DNA of 64,000 nt from Fibrobacter succinogenes (GCA_902794535.1 CADBHQ010000020.1:78975-142974); one strand, 5' to 3'. Numbered from the stretch's first letter, positions 6,806-15,981 are shown. The notes: a model not told the origin generated them from the sequence alone. A program made the numbers and translations.

Positions 6806-9064
6806 TTACAACACACCGTGGCAGGTGCGGCTGATCACGTCGTCCTGCTGTTCCTTCGTGAGCGAGAGGAACTTGACAGCGTAGCCGGAAACGCGGATGG
6901 TGAAGTTCGCGTATTCGGGCTTTTCCGGGTGCGCCTGGGCGTCGAGCAATTTTTCCACGCCGAACACGTTCACGTTCAGGTGGTGTGCGCCCTGGGCGAA
7001 GTAACCGTCCATGACGGTGACGAGCTTCTGGGCGCGCTCGTCGTCGCTGTGGCCGAGAGCGTTCGGGCTGATGGTCTGCGTGTTGCTGATGCCGTCGAGT
7101 GCGTATTCGTACGGGAGCTTGGCGACAGAGTTCAGCGAGGCCAGCAGGCCGTTCTTTTCGGCACCGTAGCTCGGGTTTGCACCGGGAGCGAACGGGGCGT
7201 GAGCCGGACGACCGTCGGGGAGAGCACCCGTGGCCTTGCCGTAAACAACGTTACTGGTAATGGTAAGAATCGACGTGGTCGGTTCGGCACCGCGGTAGGT
7301 GTGGTGCTTCTTGATCTTTGCGATGAATTCCTTGAGGAGCCAGACTGCGATTTCGTCGGCGCGGTCGTCGTCGTTGCCGTACTTCGGGAAGTCGCCTTCG
7401 ATCTTGAAGTCCTTCACGAGGCCGTTTTCGCCGCGAACCACGGAAACCTTGGCGTACTTGATTGCGCAGAGGCTGTCGACCACATGGCTGAAGCCTGCGA
7501 TACCCGTTGCAAACGTGCGGCGCACGTCGGTATCGATAAGGGCGAGTTCAGCAGCTTCGTAGTAGTACTTGTCGTGCATGTAGTGGATCAGGTTCAGCGT
7601 GTTCACGTAGATACCTGCGAGCCATTCGAGCATGATGTCGTACTTGTGCATCACTTCGTCGTAGTTCAGCACGTCGCCGGTGATCGGAGCGAGTTCCGGA
7701 CCAATCTGCATGCCGGGCACGAGACCGGCTTCTTCGTCCTTGCCGCCGTTGATAGCGTAGAGGAGAGCCTTGGCGAGGTTTGCACGAGCGCCGAAGAACT
7801 GCATTTCCTTACCGGTCTGCGTTGCAGACACGCAGCAGCAAATGCTGTAATCGTCGCCCCAAACCGGGCGCATCACGTCGTCGTTTTCATACTGAATCGA
7901 GCTGGTCGTTACAGAAATGAAGGCGGCGTATTCTTTGAAGTTTTCAGGGAGGCGCTTGGTGTAGAGAACGGTGAGGTTGGGTTCCGGAGACGGGCCCATG
8001 TTTTCGAGGGTGTGCAAGAAACGGAAGTCGTTCTTGGTGACCATCGGGCGGCCATCCTGGCCCATACCGCCGACTTCGAGGGTGGCCCACACCGGGTCGC
8101 CGCTGAAGAGCTGGTTGTAAGATTCGATACGTGCGAACTTGACCATGCGGAACTTCATGACCATGTGGTCCACGAGTTCCTGGGCTTCGCTTTCAGTGAG
8201 CACGCCGTTCTTGAGGTCGCGTTCAATATAAATGTCGAGGAAGGTCGAAATACGGCCGACGCTCATAGCGGCACCGTTCTGCGTCTTGATGGCAGAAAGG
8301 TAACCGAAGTAGAGCCACTGGAAGGCTTCGCGAGCGTTCGTTGCCGGCTTCGAGATGTCGAAACCGTAGCTCTGAGCCATCACCTTCATGGCCTTAAGGG
8401 CCTTGATCTGTTCGGCAACTTCTTCGCGGAGGCGAATCACGTCGTCGGTCATGGTGCCGTCACCCACGTGGGCGAGGTCGTTCTGCTTCTGCTGGATGAT
8501 GTAGTCGATACCGTAAAGGGCTACGCGGCGGTAGTCACCCACGATACGGCCACGACCATAAGTGTCCGGAAGGCCGGTCAGCAAGTGAGCCTTGCGCACG
8601 GCACGAATTTCCGGAGTGTAGCAGTCGAACACAGCCTGGTTGTGAGTCTTGTGGTAGTCGGTAAAGATCTTGTGGAGGTCAGCGCTCGGCTTGTAGCCGT
8701 ACTGCAGGCAAGATTCTTCGGCCATCTTGATGCCGCCAAACGGCATGAATGCGCGCTTCAGCGGCTTGTCGGTCTGGAGACCCACGACCTTTTCCAAGTC
8801 CTTGAGGCTTTCGTTGATGTAGCCGGGCTTGTGGCTCGTAATCGTCGAAACGATGTCGGTGTCCATATCGAGCACGCCGCCCTTCTTGCGTTCTTCGGCC
8901 TGCAGCTTCTGGAGTTCACCCCAGAGCTTTTCGGTGGCGTCTGTCGGGCCTGCCAAAAATTCCTTGCCGCCTTCGTATGCGGTGTAGTTGCGTTGAATAA
9001 AGTCGCGAACGTTGATCTCTTCTTGCCAGCGTCCACCTTCAAAGCCTTTCCATGCTTCGCTCAT
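6806..9064 (-). CDS. pflB: Formate C-acetyltransferase (pyruvate formate-lyase)
   Basis: A 752-residue glycyl-radical enzyme, close to E. coli PflB at 760. It splits pyruvate plus CoA into acetyl-CoA and formate, the main anaerobic pyruvate route in mixed-acid and succinate fermenters. The active-site cysteines are in '[11 protein letters not shown]' (C409-C411; the pair preceding Val412 corresponds to E. coli C418/C419). The radical glycine is in 'RVSGYAVKF' (Gly727). The start is '[22 protein letters not shown]', preceded by AAGGA at good spacing; upstream in-frame codons lack an RBS. The 5' leader has an 8-bp hairpin just before the Shine-Dalgarno. The activase pflA is nearby on the same strand. 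Confidence 0.97.
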   Translation of the reverse strand: MSEAWKGFEGGRWQEEINVRDFIQRNYTAYEGGKEFLAGPTDATEKLWGELQKLQAEERKKGGVLDMDTDIVSTITSHKPGYINESLKDLEKVVGLQTDKPLKRAFMPFGGIKMAEESCLQYGYKPSADLHKIFTDYHKTHNQAVFDCYTPEIRAVRKAHLLTGLPDTYGRGRIVGDYRRVALYGIDYIIQQKQNDLAHVGDGTMTDDVIRLREEVAEQIKALKAMKVMAQSYGFDISKPATNAREAFQWLYFGYLSAIKTQNGAAMSVGRISTFLDIYIERDLKNGVLTESEAQELVDHMVMKFRMVKFARIESYNQLFSGDPVWATLEVGGMGQDGRPMVTKNDFRFLHTLENMGPSPEPNLTVLYTKRLPENFKEYAAFISVTTSSIQYENDDVMRPVWGDDYSICCCVSATQTGKEMQFFGARANLAKALLYAINGGKDEEAGLVPGMQIGPELAPITGDVLNYDEVMHKYDIMLEWLAGIYVNTLNLIHYMHDKYYYEAAELALIDTDVRRTFATGIAGFSHVVDSLCAIKYAKVSVVRGENGLVKDFKIEGDFPKYGNDDDRADEIAVWLLKEFIAKIKKHHTYRGAEPTTSILTITSNVVYGKATGALPDGRPAHAPFAPGANPSYGAEKNGLLASLNSVAKLPYEYALDGISNTQTISPNALGHSDDERAQKLVTVMDGYFAQGAHHLNVNVFGVEKLLDAQAHPEKPEYANFTIRVSGYAVKFLSLTKEQQDDVISRTCHGVL

Positions 9065-9079
9065 GATTTTCCTTCTTTG

Positions 9080-9115
9080 CTCGGCTGGCCAACGCCATAA
9101 ATTCAGACAGCCGAG
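9080..9115 (-). promoter_or_regulatory. Leader hairpin of pflB
   Basis: On the minus strand, CTCGGCTG and CAGCCGAG are perfect 8-nt complements separated by 20 nt. The structure ends only a few bases before the pflB AAGGA, so it could modulate translation or mRNA stability. A TATATT hexamer lies further upstream near 9150. Confidence 0.5.
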
Positions 9116-9239
9116 TCTTTCTTTTTGTTGATTTTTGTTTGAGCCGCAATATAGAAAATAAGGGGGTGCGCCCAAAGGGATTATTTGGACTATATTTTGC
9201 TTTCTTGACGCTCGGTTTTACAGATTATGATTTTTGTAA

Positions 9240-9370
9240 AAGTCCTAATCCTACGCCTGTCAACGAGTTAGGGACTGCCTTTCGGGGCGTTACGGGGTGT
9301 CCCCGTTAGAAGGGGTAGCGCATGCCCGTAGGGCAGAAGCGAGGGGAAAACTTGCCCCTTACAGACCATT
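9240..9370. repeat. GC-rich intergenic palindromic cluster between pflB and alaS
   Basis: The 423-nt gap 9065-9487 holds the pflB promoter and leader, this cluster and the alaS leader. The cluster contains GGGGTGTCCCC, GCCCGTAGGGC and GAGGGGAAAACTTGCCCC mini-hairpins. AAGCGAGGGGAA (near 9350) recurs in the palindromic region after the gene at 42219-42740. A GAGCC / GGCTC hairpin followed by CCTTTT at 9397-9417 is a weak terminator or attenuator just upstream of alaS. Confidence 0.5.
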
Positions 9371-9487
9371 TTCACTCCAATTCGATTCGTTAAGACGAGC
9401 CGCTTGAGGCTCCCTTTTATCTCCTACTTCCTACGTCCTACTTTTTACTTTTCTAAATTTACCGCCGAAAAAATAAAGGGACTCATT

Positions 9488-12133
9488 ATGCCTACTATGA
9501 CTTCTGCGCAGGTGCGCGAATCTTTCATCAAGTTCTTTGAATCCAAGGGCCACCTCTTTGTGCGTTCTTCGCCGGTGGTTCCGCATGACGACCCGACGCT
9601 CATGTTCACGAACGCGGGCATGAACCAGTTCAAGGCGATCTTCTTGGGCGACAATCCGAAGGGTTGGAAGCGTGCATGCAACAGCCAGAAGTGCCTTCGC
9701 GTGTCCGGTAAGCACAACGACCTCGACGTGGTGGGCCGCGACAACTACCACCACACCTTCTTCGAAATGCTCGGTAACTGGAGCTTCGGCGACTACTACA
9801 AGAAAGAAGCGATTTCTTGGGCTTGGGAACTCCTGACCGAAGTTTGGAAGCTCCCGAAGGAACGCCTGTTTGCCACCGTGTACCAGGACGATGACGAAGC
9901 TTGGCAGATTTGGAAGGACGTGTCCGGTCTTCCGGATGACCGCATCATGCGTTTTGACGCTCACTCCAACTTCTGGGAAATGGGCGACACCGGTCCGTGC
10001 GGCCCCTGCTCCGAAATCCATTACGACCGCGGCGACCTCGCTACGCAGGCCGAAACGTTCAAGGACCCGATCAAGGGCGTGAACGGCGAAAACGACCGCT
10101 ACATTGAAATTTGGAATAACGTGTTCATGCAGTATGAACGCGTGAGCGATGGCTCCCTGATTCCGCTGAAGGCCAAGAACGTCGATACCGGTATGGGCTT
10201 CGAACGTATCTGCGCTATTTTGCAGGGCAAGACCAGCAACTACGACACCGACGTGTTCACCCCGATCATCGCAAAGATTGCTGAACTCTCTGGCGTTCCG
10301 TACAACGATGGCGAAGCCGGTACTCCGCACCGCGTGATTGCCGACCACATCCGTGCTATTTCGTTTGCAATTGCCGATGGCGCTCTCCCGAGCAACGAAG
10401 GCCGTGGCTACGTGCTCCGCCGCATCCTCCGCCGCGCAAGCCGCTTTGCCCGCCTCCTCGGCCAGAAGAAGCCGTTCATTTGCCAGCTCGTTCAGGTGCT
10501 CGCTGACACCATGGGCGATGCCTTCCCGGAAATCCGCGAACGCAAGGAATTCGTTGCAAGCGTGATCAAGAGCGAAGAAGAAAGCTTTATCCGCACGCTG
10601 GACGCTGGCCTCGAACGCTTCGCCGCTATCTCTGCCGAACTCAAGAAGGGCGACAAGATTCCGGGCGACAAGGTGTTCTTGCTCTATGATACTTATGGAT
10701 TCCCGCCGGACCTCACCGGCATTCTCGCCGAAGAAAAGGGCCTCCTGATTGATGAAGAAGGCTATGAGAAGTGCATGGAAGAACAGAAGGCCCGCGCCCG
10801 CGCTAACATGAAGCAGGGCATCAACACGATGGGTACCGAAGGCTGGACGCAGTACAGCGAAGAAAGCACCAAGTTCGTGGGCTACGAACTCTCCGCTTGC
10901 GAAACGAAGGTTGTCCGCTGGCGCGAAGACAAGGGCGTGCTCAGCATCGTGCTTGAAACCTCTCCGTTCTATGCCGAAATGGGTGGCCAGGTCGGCGATA
11001 AGGGTACGCTCGTTTCTGGCGACCTCGAAATTGACGTGTTCGACACCGTGAAGGTGAACGATACCGCCCTCTGCCGCGGTAAGGTGAAGAAGGGTACGGC
11101 TAACGAAACGACGATGGGTGCTGTGTTCATGGCAACCGTCGATAACGACCGCCGTAACGATATCCGCAAGAACCACTCCGCCACTCACTTGCTGCAGGCC
11201 GCGCTGCGTCAGGTGCTCGGCACTCACGTGCAGCAGCAGGGTAGCTTCGTTTCGAACGAACTTCTCCGCTTCGATTTCAGCCACTTCAACGCAATGACTG
11301 CTGAAGAAATCCAGAAGGTTGAAGACATCGTGAACGCGAAGGTCATGGAATGCCTGCCGGTCAACACCCAGGTGATGGGTGTGGACGAAGCTAAGGCAAG
11401 CGGTGCTATGGCTCTGTTCGGCGAAAAGTATGGCGACGAAGTCCGCGTCGTGAAGATGGGTGCTTGCAACGAAGAATTCTCCAAGGAACTCTGCGGTGGC
11501 TTGCATGTGCAGAACACCGGTAACATCGGTCTCGTGAAGATTATCTCTGAATCCAGCGTGTCCGCTGGCGTGCGCCGTATCGAAGCTGTTTCTGGCCGTG
11601 GCGCCTTGAGCCTCCTCCGCGCCGGTACGCAGATTCTCACGGCTCTCCGCGAACAGCTCCGTTGTAAGGATGCCGAAGTTCTCGATCGCATCCAGCAGTC
11701 CTTCGCCAAGACTCAGAACTTGGAAAAGAGCCTGCAGTCCGTGAAGCTGGAACTTGCAACGCTTGCCGCTGCCGAACTTTTGAACGGCGGTATCAATGTG
11801 GCTGGCGTGAACCTCTACGTTCGCGAACTCGCCTTGCCGGATGAAAAGTACAAGAACTTGCTCGACGGCGTTCAGAACAAGCTTGCAACCGATTCTGTGG
11901 CTGTGATTGCCAATAAGGATAACGGTTCTGGCAGCATCGCCGTGTTGGTCGGCAAGGATGTGCAGGCCAAGGGCATCAAGGCCGGTGACCTCGTCAAGGA
12001 TCTCGCCGCTGCTTGCGGTGGCCGCGGCGGTGGACGTCCGGATCGCGCTCAGGCTGGCACCAAGGAAGTCGACAAGATTGCCGGTGCTATCGCCAACGCC
12101 AACAACTGGATTAGAGCTAAGTTGGGCGCATAG
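9488..12133 (+). CDS. alaS: Alanyl-tRNA synthetase
   Basis: An 881-residue class II AlaRS (E. coli 876). The order is: catalytic core beginning 'MPTMTSAQVRESFIKFFESKGH' with 'SSPVVPHDDPTLMFTNAGMNQF' (motif 1 and 2 area); editing domain with 'NHSATHLLQAALRQVLGTHV' (HxxxH zinc site) and 'CGGLHVQNTGNIG' (the CxxxH part); C-terminal C-Ala domain ending 'AAACGGRGGGRPDRAQAG'. The enzyme charges tRNA-Ala and clears mischarged Ser and Gly. The chosen ATG has AAAGGGA upstream; an in-frame ATG at 9404 has none and would add a non-conserved extension. A GTCATCCTGAG repeat and a terminator follow. The coding region is rich in C-ending codons, as expected of a highly expressed gene. Confidence 0.97.
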   Translation: MPTMTSAQVRESFIKFFESKGHLFVRSSPVVPHDDPTLMFTNAGMNQFKAIFLGDNPKGWKRACNSQKCLRVSGKHNDLDVVGRDNYHHTFFEMLGNWSFGDYYKKEAISWAWELLTEVWKLPKERLFATVYQDDDEAWQIWKDVSGLPDDRIMRFDAHSNFWEMGDTGPCGPCSEIHYDRGDLATQAETFKDPIKGVNGENDRYIEIWNNVFMQYERVSDGSLIPLKAKNVDTGMGFERICAILQGKTSNYDTDVFTPIIAKIAELSGVPYNDGEAGTPHRVIADHIRAISFAIADGALPSNEGRGYVLRRILRRASRFARLLGQKKPFICQLVQVLADTMGDAFPEIRERKEFVASVIKSEEESFIRTLDAGLERFAAISAELKKGDKIPGDKVFLLYDTYGFPPDLTGILAEEKGLLIDEEGYEKCMEEQKARARANMKQGINTMGTEGWTQYSEESTKFVGYELSACETKVVRWREDKGVLSIVLETSPFYAEMGGQVGDKGTLVSGDLEIDVFDTVKVNDTALCRGKVKKGTANETTMGAVFMATVDNDRRNDIRKNHSATHLLQAALRQVLGTHVQQQGSFVSNELLRFDFSHFNAMTAEEIQKVEDIVNAKVMECLPVNTQVMGVDEAKASGAMALFGEKYGDEVRVVKMGACNEEFSKELCGGLHVQNTGNIGLVKIISESSVSAGVRRIEAVSGRGALSLLRAGTQILTALREQLRCKDAEVLDRIQQSFAKTQNLEKSLQSVKLELATLAAAELLNGGINVAGVNLYVRELALPDEKYKNLLDGVQNKLATDSVAVIANKDNGSGSIAVLVGKDVQAKGIKAGDLVKDLAAACGGRGGGRPDRAQAGTKEVDKIAGAIANANNWIRAKLGA

Positions 12134-12141
12134 TTGCCAGT

Positions 12142-12173
12142 GTCATCCTGAGAGGTGAAGCCTCGAAGGATCT
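12142..12173 (+). repeat. GTCATCCTGAG...GAAGGATCT palindromic repeat
   Basis: Starts GTCATCCTGAGAG and ends CGAAGGATCT; the inner GAGGTGAAGCCTC is itself a small hairpin. Located 8 nt after the alaS stop and before its terminator. Same family as 350-386. Confidence 0.75.
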
Positions 12174-12187
12174 AAAACATTTAAAAA

Positions 12188-12217
12188 GGCTGCGACTTAA
12201 ATCGCAGCCTTTTCTTT
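12188..12217 (+). terminator. Rho-independent terminator of alaS
   Basis: GGCTGCGA (12188-12195) and TCGCAGCC (12202-12209) form an 8-bp stem with a 6-nt loop, then TTTTCTTTT. The A-rich left flank means it can also work for the convergent xylanase transcript. Confidence 0.9.
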
Positions 12218-12232
12218 TAGCTCAAGACCTTG

Positions 12233-13627
12233 TTAGCGGATGGCGATTCGTTTGGTGAGGCTTGTTGAACCGTCGCGTACACGCACCATGTACAAGCCTT
12301 CGGCAAGGTCTTGCAATTTTACGGAGCCCTTCACGTTCTTGGCGCTGAATACCGGGCGACCCTGCATGTCGAATACATCGACCTTGGCGGCGGTGGCGCC
12401 TGCAATAGAGAGCGTTCGGCCGGTGATTTGTACAGAAAGGTTGCTTGCGATAGCGGAGGGTTTGATGGCGATGGTGGTGTCGCCGCAGTTCCCCGTTTGA
12501 CAATCCATGCGATCCTTGAATAAAGATTCCGGATACGGAGACTTCACTTCAGAGGCCGGGTGCGCCTTGAGGCTGACCATAATGCTATCGTAGGCGGGCT
12601 TCGGCTTGTATTGTTTGTCGTAGAGGAGTCCTTCGGTCTTGCCTTGCTGCTCGTCGAGCCAACTGTGCGCATCGGTGAGTCCCCAAATTACGAATTCGCC
12701 CATATTCGGTTCTTCGAGGAATACGTCCATAAACTGGCGATACAAATGACCCTGCTTTGCGTAGTCTGCAGCGGTGAGCTTGCCAGATTCCCCTTTCGGG
12801 AATCCGATATCGAGTTCGGTGATGTTCAAAGTGACGCCCTGTTCTGCAAGGGCTTTGGCGAGGGCGCGCACGTTTTGCGGTGTGGTTTCGTGTGCGATTT
12901 CGATATGGGTCTGCGTGCCCACGCAGGTAATGGGAATGCCTTTTGCCTTCCAGCGCTTCACTTGTTCTACGACAAAGCTTGCCTTGGAACCTTCGCGCAG
13001 GCCCCATTCAAGGGAATAGTCGTTATAGCAAAGTTCTGCGCATACGAATGCTGAATCTAGGAATTCGGCGCCGATGCCTTCGTACCACACGGAACCATTG
13101 GAGCGCCAGTCGGCATTGTAATCGTCGTTGATGGCTTCGTTCACCACATCCCATTCGGCAACCTTGCCCTTGTAGTGTCCGACCACCTTTTCAATGTGGT
13201 TCTTGAGCACGCTCAGAAGTTTTTCTTTTTGTCCGGCGTAGTTGCTACTGACCCATCCGGCAACTTGGCTGTGCCAAGCGAGAGCATGGCCGCGAACGCG
13301 AATGCCGTTGGCCAGGGCGTATTCAACCATCTTGTCGCCCTTAGTGAAGTTGAATTCGTTCTCGTTGGGTTCAGTGGCGTCGAACTTCATTTCATTTTCG
13401 GCTACCACCACGTTGAACTGGGTCTTGTGAATTTCTTCGAATTCCGGTTCGATATCGTCGTTGAACCATTCGCTGTTCAGAATGGTGCCGATAAAGCGCC
13501 CGCGTTCTTTGGCGAGGTCTCGAATGGTTTCGTCGGCAAAGGCGTTGGAAAATCCGGTGCCGATAATTCCTGTGCTGATAAGAGCTGCGCTAAATGCAAT
13601 GCGCGAAAATGACAGAGTATGTTTCAT
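12233..13627 (-). CDS. GH10 endo-1,4-beta-xylanase with C-terminal sorting-type domain
   Basis: A 464-residue secreted xylanase: signal peptide ending near 'SNAFA|DETIRDLA', GH10 TIM barrel, short Cys-containing linker, and an ~80-residue C-terminal domain ('VDVFDMQGRPVFSAKNVKG...GLYMVRVRDG...RIAIR') resembling the Por secretion (type IX) sorting domain. The acid/base is E164 in 'WDVVNEAI' and the nucleophile E271 in 'NITELDIGF'. The ATG at 13627 has GAGGA upstream; the longer frame to 13642 lacks support. Compared with the neighbour at 13639-15102, 7 residues are missing in a conserved GH10 stretch ('FVCAELCYNDY' here versus 'FVWAHAADPNAELCYNDY'), which may affect folding or activity. Tandem duplicate of the upstream xylanase. 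Confidence 0.93.
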   Translation of the reverse strand: MKHTLSFSRIAFSAALISTGIIGTGFSNAFADETIRDLAKERGRFIGTILNSEWFNDDIEPEFEEIHKTQFNVVVAENEMKFDATEPNENEFNFTKGDKMVEYALANGIRVRGHALAWHSQVAGWVSSNYAGQKEKLLSVLKNHIEKVVGHYKGKVAEWDVVNEAINDDYNADWRSNGSVWYEGIGAEFLDSAFVCAELCYNDYSLEWGLREGSKASFVVEQVKRWKAKGIPITCVGTQTHIEIAHETTPQNVRALAKALAEQGVTLNITELDIGFPKGESGKLTAADYAKQGHLYRQFMDVFLEEPNMGEFVIWGLTDAHSWLDEQQGKTEGLLYDKQYKPKPAYDSIMVSLKAHPASEVKSPYPESLFKDRMDCQTGNCGDTTIAIKPSAIASNLSVQITGRTLSIAGATAAKVDVFDMQGRPVFSAKNVKGSVKLQDLAEGLYMVRVRDGSTSLTKRIAIR

Positions 13628-13638
13628 ATATTCCTCTA

Positions 13639-15102
13639 TCATCCCAGTACACCGTCGATAAAGATAATAAAAAGGGCTAGGAAATCAATCCTAGTCCTTG
13701 TGATTAGAGAAGTTAGCAAGTTTACTTGAGCACAATTCTTTGCATCAGGCTCTTGGAGCCGTCGCGCACGCGAACCACGTACATGCCTTCGGCAATCTTC
13801 AAGTCTATAGAACCCTTCACGTTTTTCGCGCTGAATACCGGGCGGCCCTGCATGTCGAACACATCGACCTTGGCGGCGGTGGCGCCTGCAATAGAGAGCG
13901 TGCGGCCAGAGAGGTGCATCGAGAGAGAGTTCAAGCCTGCAATCGTCTTGATTGCGATGGTAGGTTGTATCCGTTTTAGTCGTGTCGGTTTTCGTAGTGT
14001 CCTGCTTTACCGTATCCTGCGGCGGTTCATACGTCTTAAGTCTCACCAAGATGCTGTCGAATGCCGGTTTCGGTTGCAAGTTGTCGTCGTAAATGAGACC
14101 TTTTTGCCTGTTCAGGCCGCCAAGCCAACTCCATTTATCAGAAACGCCCCAAATCAGGTAGGTGTCCGCATTCGGTTCTTCAAGGATGATGTCCAGGTAC
14201 TGGCGGAAAGTCTGGCCTTGACGTTCAAGATCGCTCTTGCTCACGTTGATGCCGCTCTTGAATCCGATATCGAGTTCGGTGATTTTCAGCTTGATGTTGA
14301 GTTTTGCAAGTTCCTTGGCAAGGGAACGCAGGCTGTCCGGCGAACCGATAAAGTGTTTGTCGGTGGTGGTGTCTTCCACGTGAGTTTGCGAACCCACGCA
14401 ATGGATAGGAATGCCGTTTGCGACCCAGCGCTTCACCTGTTCCAGCAAGAAGCCCGCCTTGGCCTTCGGGTTAATGCCCTGTTCCAGGTTGTAGTCGTTG
14501 TAGCAGAGTTCCGCATTCGGGTCGGCGGCGTGGGCCCATACGAAGGCGGAGTCGATAAATTCGGGGCCGATTCCCTGGTACCACACGGAATAGGAACGCC
14601 ATTGGGGTTCGTTGTTGCTGATGGCCTCGTTCACCACGTCCCATTCATCCACCTGGCCTTTCCAGTGCCCGACCACGTTGTTGATGTGGTTCTTGAGCAC
14701 GCTGAGAAGTTTCTTTTTGTCGTTCTTGTAGTTGTTCACCCAGTTCGGAACCTGGCTGTGCCAGGCGAGGGCATGGCCACGGACACGCATGCCGTTCTGC
14801 TTCGCGTACTTGACCATCTTGTCGCCGTTATTGTAGTTGAAACGGTTTTCGCTCGGTTCGGTGGCGTCGAACTTCATCTCGTTTTCGGCAACGACGATGT
14901 TGAATTGCGTCTTGTGAATTTGTTCGTAGTTGCCGGGGAGGCCGCCGCCGAACCACTGCGAGTTCAGAATGGCGCCGATGTAGATATTGTTTTTATCTGC
15001 GAGTGACCTGAGTGTTTCATCTGCAGCGACGGCGCTTGTGAGGCCTGCACCGAGAAGGGTCGCGCACAATGCGAAACCCGCAATGGAATGATTGCTCATC
15101 AT
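13639..15102 (-). CDS. GH10 endo-1,4-beta-xylanase, frameshifted before its sorting domain
   Basis: A signal peptide ('LTSAVAADETLRSLA') and a complete GH10 barrel with acid/base E159 ('WDVVNEAISNN') and nucleophile E276 ('KITELDIGF'), then a Thr-Lys-Asp repeat linker. After 'TDTTYHRNQDD' the frame encodes unrelated Arg-rich sequence, while the expected C-terminal domain continues in another frame (13722-13934). Removing one base near 13962 restores '..TTTIAIKTIAGLNSLSMHL..', parallel to the first xylanase. The ORF therefore represents either a true +1 frameshift or a sequencing error. As written, the product is a full catalytic domain lacking the sorting signal. AAGGAG precedes two consecutive ATG codons (15102 and 15099). 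Confidence 0.88.
   Translation of the reverse strand: MMSNHSIAGFALCATLLGAGLTSAVAADETLRSLADKNNIYIGAILNSQWFGGGLPGNYEQIHKTQFNIVVAENEMKFDATEPSENRFNYNNGDKMVKYAKQNGMRVRGHALAWHSQVPNWVNNYKNDKKKLLSVLKNHINNVVGHWKGQVDEWDVVNEAISNNEPQWRSYSVWYQGIGPEFIDSAFVWAHAADPNAELCYNDYNLEQGINPKAKAGFLLEQVKRWVANGIPIHCVGSQTHVEDTTTDKHFIGSPDSLRSLAKELAKLNIKLKITELDIGFKSGINVSKSDLERQGQTFRQYLDIILEEPNADTYLIWGVSDKWSWLGGLNRQKGLIYDDNLQPKPAFDSILVRLKTYEPPQDTVKQDTTKTDTTKTDTTYHRNQDDCRLELSLDAPLWPHALYCRRHRRQGRCVRHAGPPGIQREKREGFYRLEDCRRHVRGSRARRLQEPDAKNCAQVNLLTSLITRTRIDFLALFIIFIDGVLG
13668..13697 (-). terminator. Terminator between the two xylanase genes
   Basis: On the minus strand GGACTAGGA and TCCTAGCCC pair (one mismatch) around a 6-nt loop, followed by TTTTT. 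It lies just after the frame-corrected end (13722) of the upstream xylanase, which supports 13722 as the original stop. Confidence 0.8.
13722..13934 (-). pseudogene. Displaced C-terminal sorting domain of the 13639-15102 xylanase
   Basis: This frame encodes 'HLSGRTLSIAGATAAKV', 'VDVFDMQGRPVFSAKNVKG' and an end 'SLMQRIVLK', nearly identical to the C-terminus of the neighbouring xylanase. It has no RBS of its own and is continuous with the catalytic domain if one base near 13962 is removed. It is interpreted as part of the upstream gene, not an independent gene. Confidence 0.85.
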
Positions 15103-15189
15103 TACTTCTCCTTATTTTATCGCCCCACACGATCACTCGTGTATAAAATAATCAAAAATGACTGCAAAAGATGTAAACAAAGTGAAACC

Positions 15190-15211
15190 AAAAAGGCGGC
15201 CATAGGCCGCC
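15190..15211 (-). terminator. Terminator of the 15244-15981 gene
   Basis: GGCGGCC (15195-15201) and GGCCGCC (15205-15211) form a 7-bp stem with a 3-nt loop. On the minus strand it is followed by TTTTT. Located 33 nt beyond the stop of the outer-membrane-type gene. Confidence 0.9.
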
Positions 15212-15243
15212 AAATTTGCGAAATTTCAAATTAAAACACCGAA

Positions 15244-15981
15244 TTACAGGAACATGTTGAGACGCAAGAAGGCACCAATCGGGAGGTCGTCACCAGTGTG
15301 CCGGCCGAATGTGATTCTGCCTAAAGCGCGTATGCTGAACGTTTGGTTGATGACGAACGTTGCGCCAGCACCAGGCGAAACGTTTCCGTGTCCCGTATGG
15401 TTGTCGCCGTAGTTTTCGCCATCGTATGAGTACTCTCCGATTTCCATGGTTGCGGCCACATTGATCAATGGAATGATTGGACCGCCAAATTCAAAGGCGG
15501 TCTCGATTGCACCGTTAAGGTATAACGGCGGAGAAATCTTATCTTTTCCCTGTGTTTCGATGCGCATCCCTAGTTGTGAACCGAGATTCACTATGCCAAA
15601 TTTTTGGGAATACTGTGCGCCAAAGAAGAATGCCCAAGCGGAGTTGGTATAGTATCCGTAAGTTGTAGGAATGGTCACGTCTACAAAGGCGTTCAAGTTC
15701 TCCAAGAATTGGTAGCGGACCATAGCCGTTGGGTTGCCGAGTCCATTGTCATTGCTGTTCAGTTCTACGAGGTAAGGGAGGGTTGCTGCCAATTCTAAAT
15801 TTGGCAAGACGGTGTAGCGAGACCCTACATAGGGGTGGAGGGACTGTGTTTCACCGTGGTCGTAAAATTCGATGCCGACGCGTGTTTCGCCTTTATGGTT
15901 TTCAAGAACCGGGAATAAGTCCCAGCTTGCAAAAGATGTAGAGACAACAAGGGCGCATGCGAGCGCTATTTGCTTGAACAT
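15244..15981 (-). CDS. Predicted outer membrane beta-barrel protein of unknown function
   Basis: A 245-residue protein with a signal peptide ('MFKQIALACALVVSTSFASWDLFP') and a mature region of alternating polar/hydrophobic strands ('GETRVGIEFYDHG', 'LPNLELAATLPYLVEL', 'PTAMVRYQFLENLNAFVDVTIP', 'GSQLGMRIETQG'), ending 'GAFLRLNMFL', compatible with a small outer-membrane barrel of the type often annotated as a transporter-like or DUF barrel. AAAGGAG lies 6 nt before the ATG at 15981; the long upstream in-frame extension is Arg-rich, reads through the GSCFA gene end and has no support. It is followed by its own terminator. I do not recognise a specific family; the barrel is inferred from strand pattern and C-terminal aromatic residue. 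Confidence 0.75.
   Translation of the reverse strand: MFKQIALACALVVSTSFASWDLFPVLENHKGETRVGIEFYDHGETQSLHPYVGSRYTVLPNLELAATLPYLVELNSNDNGLGNPTAMVRYQFLENLNAFVDVTIPTTYGYYTNSAWAFFFGAQYSQKFGIVNLGSQLGMRIETQGKDKISPPLYLNGAIETAFEFGGPIIPLINVAATMEIGEYSYDGENYGDNHTGHGNVSPGAGATFVINQTFSIRALGRITFGRHTGDDLPIGAFLRLNMFL

Noticed and set aside
6746..9100. A 784-codon open frame on the plus strand opposite pflB
   Set aside because: It is the shadow of pflB's biased codon use. It has no signal, domain or RBS, its translation is Val/Ala/His/Glu-rich nonsense, and the pflB protein is unmistakable.
9431..11506. A 691-codon minus-strand frame opposite alaS
   Set aside because: Shadow of alaS codon bias, compositionally implausible as a protein.
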